NCBI GenBank assembly: GCA_049514335.1
Contig: JBEKVE010000221.1
Location: 1-5,801 of the forward strand
Source of the DNA: JBEKVE01 sp049514335
Lineage (GTDB): Bacteria > Actinomycetota > Acidimicrobiia > Acidimicrobiales > UBA8190
DNA length: 5,801 bases
Direction of reading: 5' to 3'
The notes under the pieces are model-generated. The model was not told the origin of the DNA, did not search any database, and worked only from the letters and a program-made list of their open reading frames with translations. Within the stretch, counting starts at the first letter, position 1. Each line of letters starts with the position of its first letter. Below, in pieces: positions 5,482 through 5,801 of the stretch. The translations under genes were made by a program, and so were the position numbers.

Positions 5482-5801
5482 GTGAGCGGTGACGTGGCAG
5501 GGGAGGTGGCCGAGCTCCTGCAAGTCATGATCCGCAACGCCTGCGTCAACGACGGCACCCCGGCGTCGGGCCACGAGGACCGCAACGCCACGGTCCTGCG
5601 GGACCTCCTCGAGGGCAGCGGGCTCGACATGCAGCTCTACGAGCCGCTGCCGGGTCGCACCTCGGTGGTGGCACGCATCGAGGGACGCCATCCCGACGCC
5701 CCCACCCTGGCGCTGCTCGGCCACACCGACGTGGTGCCGGCCAATCCCGAGGACTGGCGCCACGACCCCTTCGGCGGGGAGCTCATCGACGGCGAGGTAT
5801 G
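5482..5801 (+). CDS. M20-family metallopeptidase / deacylase, N-terminal part (cut by window edge)
   Basis: The first 106 residues are visible. The family signature is clear: TLALLGHTDVVPANPEDWRH at about 75-94, where His81 of the HTD motif is a zinc ligand and Asp83 orients it. DPFGGELIDGEV follows, after which the family normally continues W-G-R-G-x-x-D-M-K. Upstream, LLQVMIRNACVNDGTPASGHEDRNA fits the amino-terminal helix and substrate-side segment of M20 enzymes. The family removes amino acids or acyl groups from peptides or N-acyl amino acids (carboxypeptidase G2, ArgE, DapE, aminoacylase). The visible part cannot tell which of these reactions applies. The GTG start is chosen because it follows the TAGGAT/AGGA element and because the nearby ATG at 5474 meets a stop after three codons. 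The protein should be cytoplasmic; no signal peptide is seen. Confidence 0.9.
   Translation, partial: MSGDVAGEVAELLQVMIRNACVNDGTPASGHEDRNATVLRDLLEGSGLDMQLYEPLPGRTSVVARIEGRHPDAPTLALLGHTDVVPANPEDWRHDPFGGELIDGEV

Noticed and set aside
5374..5763. Upstream extension of the ribonuclease frame to an ATG at 5763
   Set aside because: The extension runs antisense through the M20 peptidase gene and adds no recognisable domain. The NYN fold begins right after the ATG at 5373.
1..5801. CRISPR arrays, tRNA or rRNA genes, insertion sequences
   Set aside because: No regularly spaced repeats with unique spacers, no tRNA-like cloverleaf, and no transposase frame or terminal inverted repeats were seen.

Overview
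The window is high-GC bacterial DNA. The gene families and codon use (G or C at most third positions, GTG starts, a possible leaderless gene) point to an actinobacterium. The form of the pilins makes an Acidimicrobiia-like lineage my best guess, but this is inference and no marker gene is present. Two regions make up the window: a minor-pilin operon, and an RNA-processing gene divergent from a peptidase.

Positions 1-3864, all on the minus strand and transcribed right to left, hold a type IV pilus / pseudopilin operon. A small unknown ORF (59 aa) comes first, then a gap of about 310 bases with several hairpins. A PilV-like prepilin (462 aa) follows. It overlaps a PilW/GspJ-like prepilin (306 aa) by 4 bp (ATGA), and a PilX-like protein comes last and runs off the left edge. 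The three proteins probably form the priming or tip complex of a pilus, with PilX-like, PilV-like and PilW-like parts. The major pilin, assembly ATPase, platform protein and prepilin peptidase are not in the window.

Positions 4040-5373, minus strand, encode a bacterial relative of the Regnase/Zc3h12a (NYN/PIN-fold) ribonucleases. Its order is nuclease domain, long lysine/alanine-rich tail, S1 RNA-binding domain. In this sequence the S1 domain is in the -1 frame relative to the nuclease. The switch maps to a run of six C residues (coding strand) at 4468-4473. One extra C would restore a single 444-residue protein. The break may be a sequencing or assembly indel, a real mutation, or less likely recoding.

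Positions 5482-5801, plus strand, hold the start of an M20-family zinc peptidase/deacylase, cut by the right edge. It diverges from the ribonuclease gene across 108 bases. A TAGGAT hexamer six bases before its GTG suggests a leaderless transcript.

The least familiar items are the ribonuclease-tail-S1 architecture and its frameshift, the phage-structural-like module in the PilW-like pilin, and the structured leader before the pilin genes.
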